From contig PLBD01000176.1 of assembly GCA_003135315.1 (NCBI GenBank), positions 1 through 8,062 on the forward strand: DNA of 8,062 bases, read 5' to 3'. The notes under the pieces were generated by a model. That model worked only from the letters and a program-made list of their open reading frames with translations, searched no databases and had not been told where the DNA came from. The translations under genes and the position numbers were made by a program. Numbering within the stretch: position 1 is the stretch's first letter; each line of letters starts with the position of its first letter. Shown one piece after another: positions 1-5,691 of the stretch. This DNA comes from Acidobacteriaceae bacterium (lineage in GTDB: Bacteria; Acidobacteriota; Terriglobia; Terriglobales; Acidobacteriaceae).

Positions 1-2
1 TC

Positions 3-383
3 ATCGTGCACAAGGACGCGCAAAAGACCGACGCCAAGCAGACCAATCGCAACCTGCTACTTTCCGACGACGCGCAGATCGACACCAAGCCGCAGCTGGA
101 GATCTATGCCGACGACGTGAAGTGCACGCACGGCGCAACCATCGGGCAGATGGACGAGACCGCGCTGTTCTACTTGCGCTCGCGCGGCATCGATGAAGCG
201 TCGGCGCGCAAACTGCTGCTCCTGGCTTTCGCCAACGAATGCCTCGACCGCATGAAAGAAGACAGCGTGCGGATCCATCTGCAACAGCTGATCAACGGCC
301 ATCTGTTTGGGATGACTAACGCCGTGGCAGTTGCGGCTGCTCGCAGCAAGGATAAGGGAAGAACCTGGGAGGAACTAGGATGA
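3..383 (+). CDS. sufD: SufD, Fe-S cluster assembly scaffold subunit (C-terminal part)
   Basis: SufD pairs with SufB and the ATPase SufC in the SufBCD complex, which builds iron-sulfur clusters in the cytoplasm. Only the last 126 or so residues are in the window and the frame is open to the left edge, so the start is missing. The visible part closely matches the C-terminal beta-helix end and helical tail of SufD. It has the stretch TDAKQTNRNLLLS, then PQLEIYADDVKCTHGAT, then FYLRSRGI and a helical end. The Cys of KCTHG (codon 123-125) and the His two residues later (129-131) correspond to the conserved SufD Cys/His pair that, in E. coli, is implicated in cluster assembly at the SufB-SufD interface. 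SufB is excluded by the tail sequence. The stop codon overlaps the sufS start by four bases (ATGA), so sufD and sufS are translationally coupled. Confidence 0.93.
   Translation: MVHKDAQKTDAKQTNRNLLLSDDAQIDTKPQLEIYADDVKCTHGATIGQMDETALFYLRSRGIDEASARKLLLLAFANECLDRMKEDSVRIHLQQLINGHLFGMTNAVAVAAARSKDKGRTWEELG
367..372 (+). promoter_or_regulatory. Shine-Dalgarno of sufS
   Basis: GGGAGG lies inside the last codons of sufD, 7 bases before the ATG at 380. It supports that ATG over the later in-frame ATG at 425, which would otherwise better match the usual SufS N-terminus. Confidence 0.7.
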
Positions 384-1657
384 CAGCCGCCGCGAACAGC
401 GTTCCCTGGGAGTTTCAGCATCCAATGGTTGGTGAAGCCACATTTCCGGTAGAGGAAGTTCGCCGCGACTTTCCCATCCTGCATCAGCAGGTTTACGGAC
501 ACCCGCTGGTTTATCTGGATAACGCTGCAACATCGCAGAAGCCGCGCGCGGTGATCGATGCCATCTCGCACTACTACGAGCGCGACAACGCCAACATCCA
601 TCGCGGCGTGCATTTCCTCTCCGAGCATGCGACGGAAGAGCACGAAGCGGCGCGCCGCACGGTGCAGCGCTTCCTGAACGCGGCTGACAAGCGCGAAATC
701 ATCTTTGTGCGCAGCGCTACCGAAGGCATCAACCTGGTGGCGCAGACCTACGGGCGCAAGCACGTCGGCGCCGGCGATGAAGTAGTTATCACGGCAATGG
801 AGCATCACTCCAACATCGTTCCCTGGCAAATGCTTTGCGAAGAGAAGGACGCCAGACTGCGGGTCATTCCGATTAACGACCGCGGCGAGTTGATGATGGA
901 AGAGTTACCGAAGCTGCTCAGTAAGCGGACGAAGCTGCTCGCAGTAACACACGTCTCGAACGCGCTGGGCACGATTACTCCCCTGCGAAAGATTATTGAA
1001 ATCGCACACAGCCACGGCGTACCCGTGGTGGTCGACGGAGCGCAGGCGGTTCCACACCTCAAGGTCGACGTGCAGGAACTCGATTGCGATTTCTATGTTT
1101 TCTCGGGACACAAGGTCTATGGCCCGACCGGCATCGGCGTCCTCTATGGCAAGCGCGCGCTGCTGGAGGCGATGCCTCCCTATCAGGGCGGCGGCGACAT
1201 GATCCGCTCGGTGACTTTCGAGAAGACTCTGTACAACGATCTGCCCTACAAGTTCGAAGCCGGCACTCCGAACATTGGCGGCGCCATTGGCTTGGGCGCG
1301 GCCATCGACTACGTCAATCATCTGGGAATCGATAACATTGCCGCTCACGAGCACGATCTGCTGATCTACGCGACGGAAGCGCTTTCCGCGATACCGGATA
1401 TCCGCATTATCGGGACGGCTGCGCAAAAGGCTGCGGTGATTTCCTTCATCATCGAAGGGATTCATCCTCACGACATCGGCACCATACTCGATCGCTCGGG
1501 CATCGCTATTCGCACCGGACACCATTGCGCGCAGCCGGTGATGCAGCGTTTCCGCATTCCAGCAACGGCCCGCGCTTCGTTCGCGATGTACAACACGCGC
1601 GGCGAAGTCGATGCGCTGGTCGAGGGCATCCAAAAGGTGAAGGAGGTCTTCGCCTGA
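380..1657 (+). CDS. sufS: SufS, group II cysteine desulfurase
   Basis: SufS is a PLP enzyme that converts L-cysteine to L-alanine and leaves a persulfide on its active-site cysteine, which is passed to SufU for iron-sulfur cluster assembly. The 425 residues span the whole fold type I aminotransferase class V domain. Visible motifs are VYLDNAATSQKP (44-55), NIHRGVHFLSEHAT (72-85), EHHSN (141-145), VDGAQAVPH (218-226), FSGHKVYGPTG (241-251) with PLP lysine K245, and RTGHHCAQP (378-386) with catalytic C383. These align with E. coli SufS K226 and C364 with a constant 19-residue offset, so there is an N-terminal extension of about 19 residues. Start 380 is backed by GGGAGG at 367-372; ATG 425 (residue 16) is the alternative. 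The RxGHHCAQP context is that of the SufS group rather than IscS/NifS. It overlaps sufD by four bases and sufU by one. Confidence 0.97.
   Translation: MTAAANSVPWEFQHPMVGEATFPVEEVRRDFPILHQQVYGHPLVYLDNAATSQKPRAVIDAISHYYERDNANIHRGVHFLSEHATEEHEAARRTVQRFLNAADKREIIFVRSATEGINLVAQTYGRKHVGAGDEVVITAMEHHSNIVPWQMLCEEKDARLRVIPINDRGELMMEELPKLLSKRTKLLAVTHVSNALGTITPLRKIIEIAHSHGVPVVVDGAQAVPHLKVDVQELDCDFYVFSGHKVYGPTGIGVLYGKRALLEAMPPYQGGGDMIRSVTFEKTLYNDLPYKFEAGTPNIGGAIGLGAAIDYVNHLGIDNIAAHEHDLLIYATEALSAIPDIRIIGTAAQKAAVISFIIEGIHPHDIGTILDRSGIAIRTGHHCAQPVMQRFRIPATARASFAMYNTRGEVDALVEGIQKVKEVFA
1640..1646 (+). promoter_or_regulatory. Shine-Dalgarno of sufU
   Basis: AAGGAGG, a near-perfect anti-SD match, lies inside the 3' end of sufS, 10 bases before the ATG at 1657. 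It fixes the sufU start at 1657, although the same frame stays open upstream to 1525 within sufS. Confidence 0.75.
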
Positions 1658-2103
1658 TGTCCGATCTGCGCGAGCTCTATCAGGACGTGATCCTGGAGCA
1701 CAGCAAGGCCCCTCGCAACTATCGTGAGTTGAAAACGGCGAACCACAAAGCGGAGGGCTACAATCCGCTATGCGGCGACCACTTCACGATTTATCTCGAC
1801 CTGGAAGGTGACGCGATTCGCGACGTCACGTTTCAAGGCACAGGCTGCGCCATATCCAAGGCGTCGGCCTCGATGATGACGCAAAGCGTGAAAGGCAAGA
1901 GCAAAGAAGAAGCGACGAAGCTGTTCGAGCGTTTTCACCAGCTGGTCACAGGAGAAGCGAACGGCGACCGCGACTCGCTGGGCAAGCTGGATGTCTTTGC
2001 CGGAGTCTCGGAATTTCCGGTGCGCGTGAAGTGCGCAACGCTTGCCTGGCACACGCTGCAGGCCGCGATCGAAGGCAAGCAGGATCCGATCTCGACGGAG
2101 TAA
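1657..2103 (+). CDS. sufU: SufU, zinc-dependent sulfurtransferase for Fe-S assembly
   Basis: SufU accepts the persulfide sulfur from SufS and relays it towards the SufBCD scaffold. It is related to the scaffold IscU/NifU but acts as a zinc-dependent sulfur-transfer partner in Bacillus. The 148-residue protein has the three conserved cysteines and aspartate of the family: NPLCGDH with C39 and D41, GTGCAIS with C64, and RVKCATLAWH with C126. These match the known B. subtilis zinc ligands C41, D43, C66 and C128 with a constant offset of two. The longer segment between the second and third cysteines (including SMMTQSVKGKS and the following helix) is typical of SufU and absent from IscU. The start at 1657 shares one base with the sufS stop (TGATG), so the two partner proteins are made from one message. 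Confidence 0.95.
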   Translation: MSDLRELYQDVILEHSKAPRNYRELKTANHKAEGYNPLCGDHFTIYLDLEGDAIRDVTFQGTGCAISKASASMMTQSVKGKSKEEATKLFERFHQLVTGEANGDRDSLGKLDVFAGVSEFPVRVKCATLAWHTLQAAIEGKQDPISTE

Positions 2104-2219
2104 CAGGCAGAGGAACAGTTTGCCGAAAGCCAGGAAAAGCGTCCTAGCATCGCGCGTTAGAATGGCTTACCTGTTGTATTCTTCTGGGATGATTTTCGCG
2201 CGTGAAAACTGATGGAACC

Positions 2220-2225
2220 AAGGAG
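2220..2225 (+). promoter_or_regulatory. Shine-Dalgarno of the STAS gene
   Basis: AAGGAG, 5 bases before the ATG at 2231. It is a strong independent site, so this gene does not rely on coupling to sufU 127 bases upstream. Confidence 0.7.
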
Positions 2226-2230
2226 ATTGC

Positions 2231-2569
2231 ATGGGTACGACGCCACAACCTTCCTTCAGCTATGAAGTCGAGAAGTCCACGGATGAAAGCAACAATATTG
2301 TAACCACGATCAAGTGTCACGGGAGAGTAGTAAGCGACACGGCCGGTCAGTTGAGAGAGGTGATCAAGCCTCTTATTTTGCAGGGTGGCCGGATCCTGAT
2401 CGACCTCACGGCTGTGGAACATCTGGACAGCTCCGGATTAGGGACGCTGGTTGGTCTGAAAGCGTCTGCGGTTAACGCGGGATACTGCAGGCTGGAACTT
2501 GTCAATCTAACGCCCCGCATTACGGAGCTGTTACGCATCACCAAGCTGACGCAACTATTTTCGTCATAG
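2231..2569 (+). CDS. STAS-domain protein, anti-sigma factor antagonist type
   Basis: This is a 112-residue single-domain STAS protein of the SpoIIAA/RsbV group. These proteins bind an anti-sigma factor or other partner and are switched off by phosphorylation of a serine. The signature is ILIDLTAVEHLDSSGLGTLVGL (central beta strand and following helix). In D66-S67-S68-G69-L70, S68 aligns with the phosphorylated Ser58 of SpoIIAA. A basic, leucine-rich C-terminal helix follows (PRITELLRITKLTQLF, 95-110). The first 20 residues are polar and poorly conserved. No membrane segment, kinase or phosphatase gene is present nearby in the window, so the partner is unknown. It lies between sufU and sufT on the same strand. 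The 127-base upstream gap could hold a promoter, but I see no convincing -35/-10 pair. The family is clear; its regulatory target is not. Confidence 0.88.
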   Translation: MGTTPQPSFSYEVEKSTDESNNIVTTIKCHGRVVSDTAGQLREVIKPLILQGGRILIDLTAVEHLDSSGLGTLVGLKASAVNAGYCRLELVNLTPRITELLRITKLTQLFSS

Positions 2570-2579
2570 CGCAGCTCAG

Positions 2580-3215
2580 GTGACAGTAAATCAGGGTTGG
2601 GGAATTTATCAGCAGTCGCGAATTATGCATATGGGCGTAGCCATCACGTTGAGCCGGGACTGCGAGGCCATCGAAATCCCCAGCGGCACGCGCAGCACTC
2701 TGCCGGCGGGGTCGGTGGTCAGGATCATGCAGACGTTGGGCGGCAGCTATAGCGTCAGCGGCGGCCGCTACGGCTACATGTACCGCATCGATGCGCACGA
2801 CGCCGACGCGCTGGGTCTACCGGTTCCCGACGCAGTACCGCTGTCCGAACAGCGGCCCTTCAGCGAGCAACTGGTGTGGGACGAGTTGAAGACGGTCTTC
2901 GATCCCGAGATCCCGGTCAACATCGTGGACCTCGGTTTGGTCTATGGGTGCAACATCACTCCCGCCGACCAAGGCGGAAACAAGCTCGACATTAAGATGT
3001 CGATGACGGCGCCGGGTTGCGGCATGGGCAACGTCCTTAAGTCTGACGTGGAACATAGGCTCGCGCGCCTGCCCGACGTGAAGGAAGTCAACGTCGAGAT
3101 CGTATTCGATCCGCCGTGGAGCCCGGCACGAATGTCAGAGGCCGCCAAGCTCCAACTTGGCTTCGACCTGGACTTCGGGGAAGCGCCGACGTCCGGGCTA
3201 TCGGTGATTCGGTAA
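2580..3215 (+). CDS. sufT: SufT, MIP18/DUF59 family Fe-S assembly protein
   Basis: SufT-type proteins carry a MIP18 (DUF59) domain and help in maturation or delivery of iron-sulfur clusters; some bind a cluster themselves. The protein has the long-SufT layout. Residues 19-80 form a small N-terminal module (ITLSRDCEAIEIPSG, LPAGS, QTLGGSYSV, ending DALGLP). The MIP18 domain covers about 93-185, with VFDPEIPVNIVDLGLVY (106-122), TAPGCGMG (143-150, invariant-type C147) and FDPPWSPARMSE (176-187). A short tail follows (LQLGFDLDFG). The start is uncertain. GTG 2580 gives 211 residues and lies 10 bases after the STAS stop. ATG 2625 or ATG 2631 (residues 16 and 18) would remove a tail with no family similarity. 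None of the three has a good Shine-Dalgarno. Its place in the suf locus fits the assigned role. Confidence 0.9.
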   Translation: MTVNQGWGIYQQSRIMHMGVAITLSRDCEAIEIPSGTRSTLPAGSVVRIMQTLGGSYSVSGGRYGYMYRIDAHDADALGLPVPDAVPLSEQRPFSEQLVWDELKTVFDPEIPVNIVDLGLVYGCNITPADQGGNKLDIKMSMTAPGCGMGNVLKSDVEHRLARLPDVKEVNVEIVFDPPWSPARMSEAAKLQLGFDLDFGEAPTSGLSVIR

Positions 3216-3279
3216 GGGCAAATTCGTCACGTCTGGTTCGCTTTGAGTCGAGCATCTGTTGAACGACTGGCGAACAGTA

Positions 3280-3314
3280 GATCCCTCGCCGACCGAAGTC
3301 GGCTCGTGATGACG
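3280..3314. repeat. Hairpin repeat, copy 1 (GATCCCTCG...GCTCGTGATGACG)
   Basis: Conserved ends GATCCCTCG (3280-3288) and GCTCGTGATGACG (3302-3314) surround a perfect 6-bp stem, GCCGAC/GTCGGC, with a CGAA loop (3288-3303). The ends match the second copy at 4325-4379 at most positions, while the interiors differ. This end pair resembles the short iterated intergenic repeat that I recall from many acidobacterial and other soil genomes. That family assignment is from memory. It lies in the 172-base gap between sufT and the cyclase gene, which otherwise shows no gene and no clear promoter. Confidence 0.55.
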
Positions 3315-3361
3315 ACAATAAAAGGACTTGCCACGGCGCAGCTGAAGCTGGCCCCTTCAAA

Positions 3362-3373
3362 GCGCCGCGGCGC
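3362..3373. repeat. 12-base perfect palindrome in cyclase leader
   Basis: GCGCCGCGGCGC is fully self-complementary and ends 14 bases before the cyclase start codon, where a Shine-Dalgarno would be expected just downstream. Whether it acts as an operator, as a hairpin shielding initiation, or is just GC-rich repeat debris cannot be told from sequence. Confidence 0.4.
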
Positions 3374-3387
3374 GGCACGAACCTTCC

Positions 3388-4101
3388 ATGTCCGATCAAG
3401 ACATATTTCGCACCGTCATCGATCTCACGCACAATCTGAACGACCGTTCGCCCAACTGGGAAGGGACGGTTGAGTCGCCGTATGAGTCGCGGGAGCTTGG
3501 CAACCTGGAGCGCGATGGTTACTACTCGCGCATCTTCACCACCCAGGAGCACTATGGCACGCATCTAGACGCGCCGGCTCATTTTGCCACGGAGGGGTGG
3601 ACGGTGGACCAGATTCCGGCCGAGCGACTGGTGCGGCCGCTGGTAGTCATTGATGTCCGCAAGGAAGCGAAGCATGATCCTGATTATGAAGTGACGCTGC
3701 AGGACGTCACTTCATGGGAGGACGCACACGGGATAATTCCCGCGGGCGCAGTCGTGATGGCCTATACCGGATGGGATGAGCATTGGAACTCGCAAGAGGA
3801 TTTTCGCAACCAGCAGAGTGGCGAGCTGACGCATTATCCGGGGTTCTCGCTGGAGGCCGCTCAATTCCTCGTGAAGAGCCGTGATGTAGTGGGGCTTGGC
3901 ATTGATACGATGAGCGTCGACGCGGGCGCAACCACGACTTATCCCGTTCATCTCTTCACATCGAAGGAAAACGTTTATCACGTGGAAAATGTAGCCAATC
4001 TTGCGCTGGTGCCGCCGGCGGGAGCGACGGTGGTGGTAGCGCCCATCAAGCTGGAGAACGGCTCGGGCGGACCCGCGCGGGTGTTGGCGCTGGTGAAGTA
4101 G
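3388..4101 (+). CDS. Cyclase-family metal-dependent hydrolase (kynurenine formamidase-like)
   Basis: This is a 237-residue soluble protein of the cyclase family (Pfam PF04199), which includes KynB-type arylformamidases, isatin hydrolases and polyketide cyclase-like enzymes. The metal site motif HxGTHxDxPxHF is intact as HYGTHLDAPAHF (55-66): H55, H59 and D61 are expected metal ligands and H65 a catalytic residue. GLGIDTMSVD (169-178) is the second family signature. H188 and E200 have the same 12-residue spacing as the second-metal ligands of KynB. A charged middle insert (DEHWNSQEDFRNQQSGELTHYPGFS, about 130-154) covers the active-site region. There is no signal peptide. The substrate is unknown: no tryptophan-catabolism gene is nearby, so kynB is not assigned. 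ATG 3388 is the only good start in frame, but no Shine-Dalgarno is visible before it. It appears to be a single-gene unit, convergent with the YdcF gene. Confidence 0.92.
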   Translation: MSDQDIFRTVIDLTHNLNDRSPNWEGTVESPYESRELGNLERDGYYSRIFTTQEHYGTHLDAPAHFATEGWTVDQIPAERLVRPLVVIDVRKEAKHDPDYEVTLQDVTSWEDAHGIIPAGAVVMAYTGWDEHWNSQEDFRNQQSGELTHYPGFSLEAAQFLVKSRDVVGLGIDTMSVDAGATTTYPVHLFTSKENVYHVENVANLALVPPAGATVVVAPIKLENGSGGPARVLALVK

Positions 4102-4116
4102 CCGTCAGCCGTCAGC
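4101..4116. repeat. Left arm of 16-base inverted repeat
   Basis: GCCGTCAGCCGTCAGC is 2.3 copies of the 7-mer GCCGTCA. Its first base is the last base of the cyclase stop codon. The exact reverse complement is at 4410-4425. The two arms bound the convergent intergenic region, which is 333 bases long (4102-4434) and contains no gene. Confidence 0.85.
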
Positions 4117-4170
4117 AACGAAATGCACCAGCGGCGTGGAACCGCAATAGTGTGGTGTGAGAAGCGTGCC

Positions 4171-4233
4171 GTCCCTACGGGACTCTGACCTTCTACCCAC
4201 TTTTACCCAGGACTCGCTTCGCTCCGTCCCGGG
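4171..4233. repeat. REP-like hairpin pair
   Basis: Two hairpins lie close together. The first is GTCCC-TAC-GGGAC (4171-4183), a perfect 5-bp stem. The second is CCCAGGAC (4206-4213) against GTCCCGGG (4226-4233), seven of eight pairs, with a 12-base loop. The layout, short GC-rich hairpins in a gene-free spot between convergent genes, is typical of REP/BIME-type elements. I recall similar 'CCGTCCCTACGGGACTC' blocks from soil bacterial genomes, but could not verify this. No RAYT transposase gene is in the window. Confidence 0.5.
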
Positions 4234-4248
4234 CTAACTACACTTCCC

Positions 4249-4268
4249 CCCCTTCGGGGTTCTTTTTT
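4249..4268 (+). terminator. Probable intrinsic terminator after the cyclase gene
   Basis: A CCCC stem (4249-4252), TTC loop and GGGG (4256-4259) are followed at once by a T-rich tract with six consecutive T (4263-4268). It can also fold as a CCC/GGG stem capped by a stable TTCG loop. The stem is short, so efficiency is uncertain, but position and the T tract fit termination of the plus-strand cyclase transcript about 150 bases after its stop. No matching terminator was seen for the minus-strand YdcF gene. Confidence 0.55.
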
Positions 4269-4311
4269 CGTGAGTCATACTTCGCCGCCAAGGATCAACT
4301 TGGTTCTCACG
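4269..4311. other. Nested stem-loop
   Basis: CGTGAG (4269-4274) pairs perfectly with CTCACG (4306-4311). Inside it a second perfect stem, CCAAG (4288-4292) with CTTGG (4299-4303), has a 6-base loop. It begins directly after the T tract of the proposed terminator. No function is assigned. Confidence 0.4.
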
Positions 4312-4324
4312 CGGACTATTAAGG

Positions 4325-4379
4325 GGTCCTTCGACTCCGTTCGGGCGCCGTCAGCGCCCTCACTGCGCTCAGGATGACA
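4325..4379. repeat. Hairpin repeat, copy 2 (GGTCCTTCG...GCTCAGGATGACA)
   Basis: The ends GGTCCTTCG (4325-4333) and GCTCAGGATGACA (4367-4379) are the counterpart of the copy at 3280-3314. The interior is longer and holds a perfect 6-bp stem, GGGCGC/GCGCCC (4343-4348 with 4354-4359). Read on the minus strand it gives the peptide pattern CHPERSEG...ESKDP, which I recall as a hallmark of spurious ORFs made from this repeat in many genomes. Confidence 0.6.
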
Positions 4380-4409
4380 GTATGGATGGAATTGAGGACG
4401 TAAGGAATA

Positions 4410-4433
4410 GCTGACGGCTGACGGCTGACAGCT
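4410..4433. repeat. Right arm of inverted repeat, 7-mer tandem
   Basis: This is 3.4 copies of GCTGACG, with the last full unit changed to GCTGACA. Bases 4410-4425 are the exact reverse complement of 4101-4116. It ends one base before the YdcF stop codon (4435-4437 on the minus strand). Confidence 0.85.
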
Positions 4434-4434
4434 C

Positions 4435-4998
4435 CTACCGCACATGCGCCTTGTACAACAGGTAGCTGAAGCTTTCGCGCAGGGCGGCGATGTATCGTCC
4501 AACGATCGTCTTGGGAATTGAGCCGGGACGCGGCGAGATGTACACCGCGATTCCCTGCGCGGTCATCATCTGCTTGGCGCGGAACATGTGGTAGGCATCG
4601 CTGACCAGCAGGCAATCGCGCATGTCATTCACGTGCAGGATCACAGCCACGCGCTGGGCGGATTCGTCGGTGTCGCCGCCCTGGGTTTCAGCGATGAGAT
4701 CTCCATCCGGGACGCCGCGCGATTCCAGATAATCGCGTCCGACCTGGCCCTCGCTGAAGTGAGGGTCGTTGCCCGCGCCGCCGGTGGTGATGATGACCGG
4801 CGCCAGTCCTCGCTGAAACAAGCTGTAGGCATGGTCCAGGCGGGCGCGGTACACCGGCGAAGGATGGCCGACGTACTCGGCTGCGCCGAAGACGACGATG
4901 GCATCGGCGGGGTGTTCTTCGTCGATTCCCGCCTCGCGCATGATCTGGCGGCTGATGAAAAGCAAGAACCCCATCGCGCTGACGGCGACCAACGTCAC
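4435..4998 (-). CDS. YdcF/DUF218-family membrane-anchored protein
   Basis: This DUF218 (PF02698) protein is related to E. coli YdcF, SanA and ElyC. The family has a nucleotide-binding-like alpha/beta fold and is linked to cell-envelope processes, but the reaction is not known. From the GTG at 4998 there are 187 residues: a hydrophobic N-terminal anchor (about 2-16), ADAIVVFGAA (31-40), YRARLDHAYSLFQRG (50-64), PVIITTGG (67-74), TDESAQ (110-115) and LLVSDAYHMFRA (130-141), all typical of the family. The start is doubtful. GTG 4998 has no good Shine-Dalgarno and cuts the membrane segment short. The frame is open for 16 more codons up to the TAG of the upstream synthase gene and would add basic residues before the anchor, but it contains no ATG, GTG or TTG. 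It is probably co-transcribed with the synthase gene 48 bases upstream. Confidence 0.87.
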   Translation of the reverse strand: MTLVAVSAMGFLLFISRQIMREAGIDEEHPADAIVVFGAAEYVGHPSPVYRARLDHAYSLFQRGLAPVIITTGGAGNDPHFSEGQVGRDYLESRGVPDGDLIAETQGGDTDESAQRVAVILHVNDMRDCLLVSDAYHMFRAKQMMTAQGIAVYISPRPGSIPKTIVGRYIAALRESFSYLLYKAHVR

Positions 4999-5046
4999 AA
5001 TCCAGCGGATGGGGTGAATATTGGATTTCCCTGCGGCCGTGGCGAC

Positions 5047-5691
5047 CTACTCCTGCCCTAGCAACTCGATGATCTGCTCCTCGGGAATCGCTCCCTGGCG
5101 CAGCAGGCGCCAAGTGCCTTCGGTGGTCAAATCAACGATGGTCGATGGCATCACGCCGGGGCTCGGGCCGCCATCCACGATGATCGACAGACGATCGCCC
5201 AACTGATCACGCACCTCCATCGCCGTCGCGCATTCAAGCTCACCATGCAGGTTGGCGGAGGTGGCTGTGATGGGCAGCCCGGCAGAGCGGATAATGGCGA
5301 GCGGGACCTCGGCTGCCGGCACGCGCAACGCCACGTTGCCCGTGTTCGCGGTGACTTTTAATGGCAACTTGGGATCGGCCTTCACGATGATGGTGAGCGG
5401 GCCGGGCCAGAAGCGGCGCGCCAGCAGGTAAAAGATTTCGGGCACGGGCCAGGCGACGTCGGCGGCCTGGTCGACCGATTCAATCAGCAGCGACAGCGGC
5501 TTGTGCCGCGAGCGCGTTTTGATCTCGTAAACCCGGTCAACGGCGTGAAGATTGAAGGGATCGACCGCGAGGCCGTAGTAGGTGTCGGTGGGAATACCCA
5601 ATACTTCACCGGCGCGAATCTTCTCCGCGGCATAGGTGACCAGCGAGGCTTCTGGCGCTTTACTGTTGATCTTTACGATTTCGGGGCGCAA
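5047..5691 (-). CDS. tsaC: L-threonylcarbamoyladenylate synthase (TsaC/Sua5/YrdC family)
   Basis: The enzyme joins L-threonine, bicarbonate and ATP to give threonylcarbamoyl-AMP, the first step of the universal t6A37 modification of ANN-decoding tRNAs. TsaD and its partners then transfer the group. The 214 residues are one YrdC domain without the extra C-terminal Sua5 domain. Motifs are VLGIPTDTYYGLAVDP (30-45), the substrate-binding set K58-x-R60 and K64 in IKTRSRHKP, RFWPGPLTIIVK (93-104), NVALRVP (119-125), TSAN (144-147) and STIVDLT...WRLLRQGAI (183-202). The start is TTG at 5691. Upstream codons up to an in-frame TAG contain no ATG, GTG or TTG, and GAGGT sits 4 bases before this TTG. The related YciO group is a less likely alternative because the K-R-K-S-N set is present. 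It heads a minus-strand pair with the YdcF gene. Confidence 0.93.
   Translation of the reverse strand: MRPEIVKINSKAPEASLVTYAAEKIRAGEVLGIPTDTYYGLAVDPFNLHAVDRVYEIKTRSRHKPLSLLIESVDQAADVAWPVPEIFYLLARRFWPGPLTIIVKADPKLPLKVTANTGNVALRVPAAEVPLAIIRSAGLPITATSANLHGELECATAMEVRDQLGDRLSIIVDGGPSPGVMPSTIVDLTTEGTWRLLRQGAIPEEQIIELLGQE

Noticed and set aside
170..1633. Long minus-strand open frames opposite sufD and sufS (170-829 and 905-1633)
   Set aside because: They are antisense to well-conserved suf genes, have no recognisable family features and are expected by chance in GC-rich codon-biased DNA.
2154..2182. TAGAAT (2158-2163) and TATTCT (2177-2182) as -10 boxes for the STAS gene
   Set aside because: No acceptable -35 element lies 16-18 bases upstream of either, so a promoter call is not supported.
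3088..3564. Minus-strand open frame across the end of sufT and start of the cyclase gene
   Set aside because: It overlaps two real genes on the other strand, and its middle is a translation of the intergenic repeat.
4101..4433. Tandem 7-mers considered as a CRISPR-like or satellite array
   Set aside because: There are only 2.3 and 3.4 copies, with no spacers and in opposite orientation; this is an inverted repeat pair, not an array.
4275..4615. Two minus-strand open frames in the convergent region
   Set aside because: Their sequence is the translated hairpin repeat (CHPERSEG...ESKDP pattern) running into the YdcF gene in the wrong frame.
4588..5061. Plus-strand open frame of 157 codons opposite the YdcF gene
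   Set aside because: It is a shadow of the YdcF coding sequence; no family resemblance or ribosome site was seen.
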